From contig DLVS01000458.1 of NCBI GenBank assembly GCA_003445095.1, positions 1 through 5,766 of the forward strand: a DNA stretch of 5,766 nt, read 5' to 3'. This document shows, piece after piece, positions 5,345 through 5,766 of the stretch (the stretch's first letter is position 1; each line of letters opens with the position of its first letter). The notes under the pieces were generated by a model. The model was not told where the DNA came from and did no database searches. It saw nothing but the letters and a program-made list of their open reading frames with translations. The position numbers and the translations under genes are program-made. Source of the stretch: Verrucomicrobiales bacterium (lineage in GTDB: Bacteria > Verrucomicrobiota > Verrucomicrobiia > Limisphaerales > UBA9464).

Positions 5345-5766
5345 ATGAGGCCTTCACCCGCAAATCTGAGGCGTCTGGGAGCACACGCCTTCACCTTGAT
5401 CGAACTATTGGTCGTGATCGCTATCATCGCGATCCTCGCGGGCATGCTGCTTCCGGCACTGGCGAAGGCCAAGGCGCAGGCGAACAAGGCGCTGTGTGCC
5501 AGCAACGAGAAACAGTGGGGCATCGCCTTGAACATGTATGCCGCGGACTTCAATGATTCGTTTCCGGACAACCGCGATGGCTTCGATCTCAGTTGGATGG
5601 GCACCAACATGGCGGCGTTCTGGAGCAAATATCTGATCCCCTCCGACAAGCCGAAGGCGAGGAAAGAAAAGAAGGCCGCCAATCACGTGATTTTCTGCCC
5701 GACGGACGAGTGGCATCGGCAAGCCGACACGTGGCGTTTTGGTGATGCGAACTCTGAATTGAAGCC
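5345..5766 (+). CDS. Prepilin-type pseudopilin (N-terminal cleavage/methylation domain), 3' end beyond window
   Basis: At least 140 residues are encoded before the right edge. A short basic lead (residues 1-15) precedes [20 protein letters not shown] at 16-35, the class III signal and hydrophobic helix of type IV pilins and type II secretion pseudopilins, with the essential Glu at mature position +5 (E20). The residue before the cleavage site is Ala15 rather than the canonical Gly; this form is common in verrucomicrobial homologues. The helix continues [20 protein letters not shown], then [21 protein letters not shown], the typical globular start of the large verrucomicrobial/planctomycetal pseudopilin families. 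Processing would be by a prepilin peptidase, followed by insertion in the inner membrane or a filament. Such genes are present in many copies per genome and most are not tied to a known pilus. The frame is intact to the window end, and it lies 14 bases after DUF1501. Confidence 0.93.
   Translation, partial: MRPSPANLRRLGAHAFTLIELLVVIAIIAILAGMLLPALAKAKAQANKALCASNEKQWGIALNMYAADFNDSFPDNRDGFDLSWMGTNMAAFWSKYLIPSDKPKARKEKKAANHVIFCPTDEWHRQADTWRFGDANSELK

Noticed and set aside
1..5766. CRISPR array, tRNA, rRNA, insertion sequence or phage elements
   Set aside because: No regularly spaced repeats, transposase motifs, terminal inverted repeats or RNA-gene signatures were seen on either strand.

Overview
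The window looks like chromosomal DNA of a Verrucomicrobiota member, probably of the Pedosphaera/Limisphaerales kind. This is inferred from three things: moderately high GC, a DUF1501 protein with a Tat signal, and a pseudopilin whose N-terminal helix reads [20 protein letters not shown] followed by LPALAKAKA. That is the verrucomicrobial form; planctomycetes usually show a form ending in LLPAVQQAREAARR. No rRNA, tRNA, insertion sequence, CRISPR array or phage gene is visible.

Layout. Four genes lie on the minus strand and two on the plus strand, diverging from about 3674-3827. Reading leftward from that divergence: a LarA/DUF2088-family protein (3673 to 2372) with every nickel-pincer and catalytic residue in place; a 131-residue protein with a nitrile-hydratase-like leader peptide (NHLP) segment (2285 to 1890); a Gfo/Idh/MocA-family NAD(P)-dependent oxidoreductase (1716 to 586); and the N-terminal part of the AAA+ ATPase RarA/MgsA (368 to the window edge). 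Reading rightward: a Tat-exported DUF1501 protein (3828 to 5330), then after 14 bases a type II-secretion/type IV-pilin-like pseudopilin cut by the right edge (5345 onward).

How the genes may work together. The LarA homologue (a probable 2-hydroxyacid racemase or epimerase) and the oxidoreductase could both serve metabolism of sugar acids or other hydroxy acids, but gaps of 86 and 173 bases make a single tight operon uncertain. The small NHLP-like protein between them has no obvious metabolic role and no RiPP-modifying enzyme beside it. The DUF1501 and pseudopilin genes are probably co-transcribed and concern the cell envelope. RarA is a replication-fork maintenance factor and is probably unrelated to the rest.

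Non-coding signals. The divergent region holds a perfect 6-4-6 inverted repeat that coincides with a sigma70-like -35 element facing DUF1501. Two adjacent stem-loops follow the oxidoreductase stop on the minus strand, the second with a GAAA tetraloop. The clearest candidates for something undescribed are the NHLP-like orphan beside the LarA homologue and the inverted repeat in the divergent promoter region. I see no complete new system within the window.
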